A stretch of DNA of 6,009 bases from an uncultured bacterium (GTDB lineage Bacteria > Actinomycetota > Actinomycetes > S36-B12): the NCBI GenBank assembly GCA_903954205.1, contig CAJBMR010000074.1, forward strand, positions 1 to 6,009, given 5' to 3'. Position numbers and translations under genes: made by a program. The notes beneath the pieces are model-generated. The model was not told the DNA's origin, searched no databases, and saw nothing but the letters and a program-made list of their open reading frames with translations. Positions 5,352-6,009 of the stretch are shown here, one piece after another (position 1 is the stretch's first letter; each line of letters starts with the position of its first letter).

Positions 5352-6009
5352 TCAGATGACGGCGTCGAGGAACTTCTTGGTCTCCGCGCGCTCGGGGGCG
5401 CTGAACATCTGCTCCGGCGTGCCCTGCTCGAGGATGACCCCGTCGTGGAAGAAGCACATCCGGTTGGCCACCTCGCGAGCGAAGCCCATCTCATGGGTCA
5501 CGACGACCATGGTGGTCGCATGGGCCTCGGCGAGACGCTTCATCACCGCGAGGACCTCGTGGATGAGCTCCGGATCGAGAGCCGAGGTCGGCTCGTCGAA
5601 GAGCATGACCTCGGGCCGCATTGCCAGGGCGCGCGCGATGGCCACGCGCTGCTGCTGCCCGCCGGAGAGTCGGATCGGATGCTGGTCAGCCTTGTCGTCC
5701 AGGCCGACATCAGCAAGCAACTGAAGGGCGCGCTCGCGCACCTCATCTGCGGGCTCACCCTTGACGCGCAGCGGCCCCTCCATGACGTTGGCGAGCACGG
5801 TCATCTGCGGGAAGAGGTTGAACTGCTGGAAGACCATCCCGCAGTGCGTGCGCAGGCGTCGGATCTCCTTACGGCGATGACGCGTGGGCAGCCCCGCCGA
5901 GACGGCGATGCCGGCCACTTCGACCGAGCCCTGATCGGGGTCCTCCAGGAAGTTGATGCACCGCAGGAAGGTGCTCTTGCCCGATCCCGATCGGCCGAAG
6001 ACCACGACA
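5352..6009 (-). CDS. ABC transporter ATP-binding protein, polar amino acid type (5' end outside window)
   Basis: The nucleotide-binding subunit of an amino-acid ABC importer of the GlnQ/HisP/GltL class, working at the inner membrane face with permease and binding-protein partners that lie outside the window. About 218 codons are present and the 5' end is missing; family members are near 240-260 residues, so roughly 25-40 are absent. Visible motifs in order: Walker A GRSGSGKST (Arg where Pro is common), Q-loop MVFQQFNLFPQMTVLANV, signature LSGGQQQRVAIARAL, Walker B VMLFDEPTSALDPE with the D-loop, and H-switch VVVTHEMGFAREVA. The segment FNLFPQMTVLANV and the ending HDGVILEQGTPEQMFSAP are characteristic of this class. 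All catalytic residues are intact. The exact amino acid cannot be read from the ATPase alone. The internal GTG at 6005 is not the start, because the reading frame continues to the window edge and Walker A would lie far too close to it. Confidence 0.95.
   Translation of the reverse strand, partial: VVVFGRSGSGKSTFLRCINFLEDPDQGSVEVAGIAVSAGLPTRHRRKEIRRLRTHCGMVFQQFNLFPQMTVLANVMEGPLRVKGEPADEVRERALQLLADVGLDDKADQHPIRLSGGQQQRVAIARALAMRPEVMLFDEPTSALDPELIHEVLAVMKRLAEAHATTMVVVTHEMGFAREVANRMCFFHDGVILEQGTPEQMFSAPERAETKKFLDAVI

Noticed and set aside
5275..5457. N-terminal extension of the VKOR protein
   Set aside because: It would run into the ABC ATPase gene, reads as Arg-rich non-domain sequence, and GGGAGGG before GTG 5274 fixes the start.
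1..6009. Mobile element, CRISPR, tRNA or phage signatures
   Set aside because: I found no transposase, integrase, repeat array, cloverleaf-like sequence or target-site duplication, and base composition looks even across the genes.

Overview
The window is GC-rich chromosomal DNA of actinobacterial character. Three things point to Actinomycetota: an alkane monooxygenase naturally fused to rubredoxin, two genes that appear to be read from leaderless transcripts, and the use of GTG as well as ATG starts. I cannot name a genus from sequence alone. Genes are tightly packed, there are no mobile elements, tRNAs, rRNAs or CRISPR arrays, and no gene-free stretch exceeds about 85 bases.

Left part (1-1547, plus strand): an ArsR-family metal(loid)-sensing repressor carries two potential thiolate sites. 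It is followed 23 bp later by a CynX/NimT-type MFS transporter, which reads as a sensor-plus-efflux operon. It converges on the next unit across a 7-bp gap.

Centre (1555-4670): this is the alkane-oxidation locus. On the minus strand, an AlkB non-haem diiron alkane 1-monooxygenase with a C-terminal rubredoxin domain is followed, 2 bp after its stop, by a TetR-family regulator of the AlkX type. The alkB promoter holds a perfect 9+9 bp inverted repeat that brackets the -10 box and reaches the start codon, the obvious candidate operator for that TetR protein. Divergent from alkB, across 84 bp, is an isopenicillin-N-synthase-like 2-oxoglutarate/Fe(II) oxygenase of unknown substrate. Both divergent genes lack a Shine-Dalgarno sequence and have a TANNNT box 6-9 bases before the ATG, so both are predicted to be leaderless or nearly so.

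Right part (4651-6009, minus strand): a stand-alone VKOR-family membrane oxidoreductase overlaps the 3' end of the 2OG oxygenase gene by 20 bp, tail to tail. Upstream of it is an ABC-transporter ATPase of the polar-amino-acid (GlnQ/HisP) type, cut by the window edge. A hairpin lies between the two. These genes have no evident link to alkane oxidation.

The most interesting object is the divergent alkB/2OG-oxygenase control region with its inverted repeat, together with the unexplained 2OG oxygenase. The individual families are known; what may be new is the arrangement.
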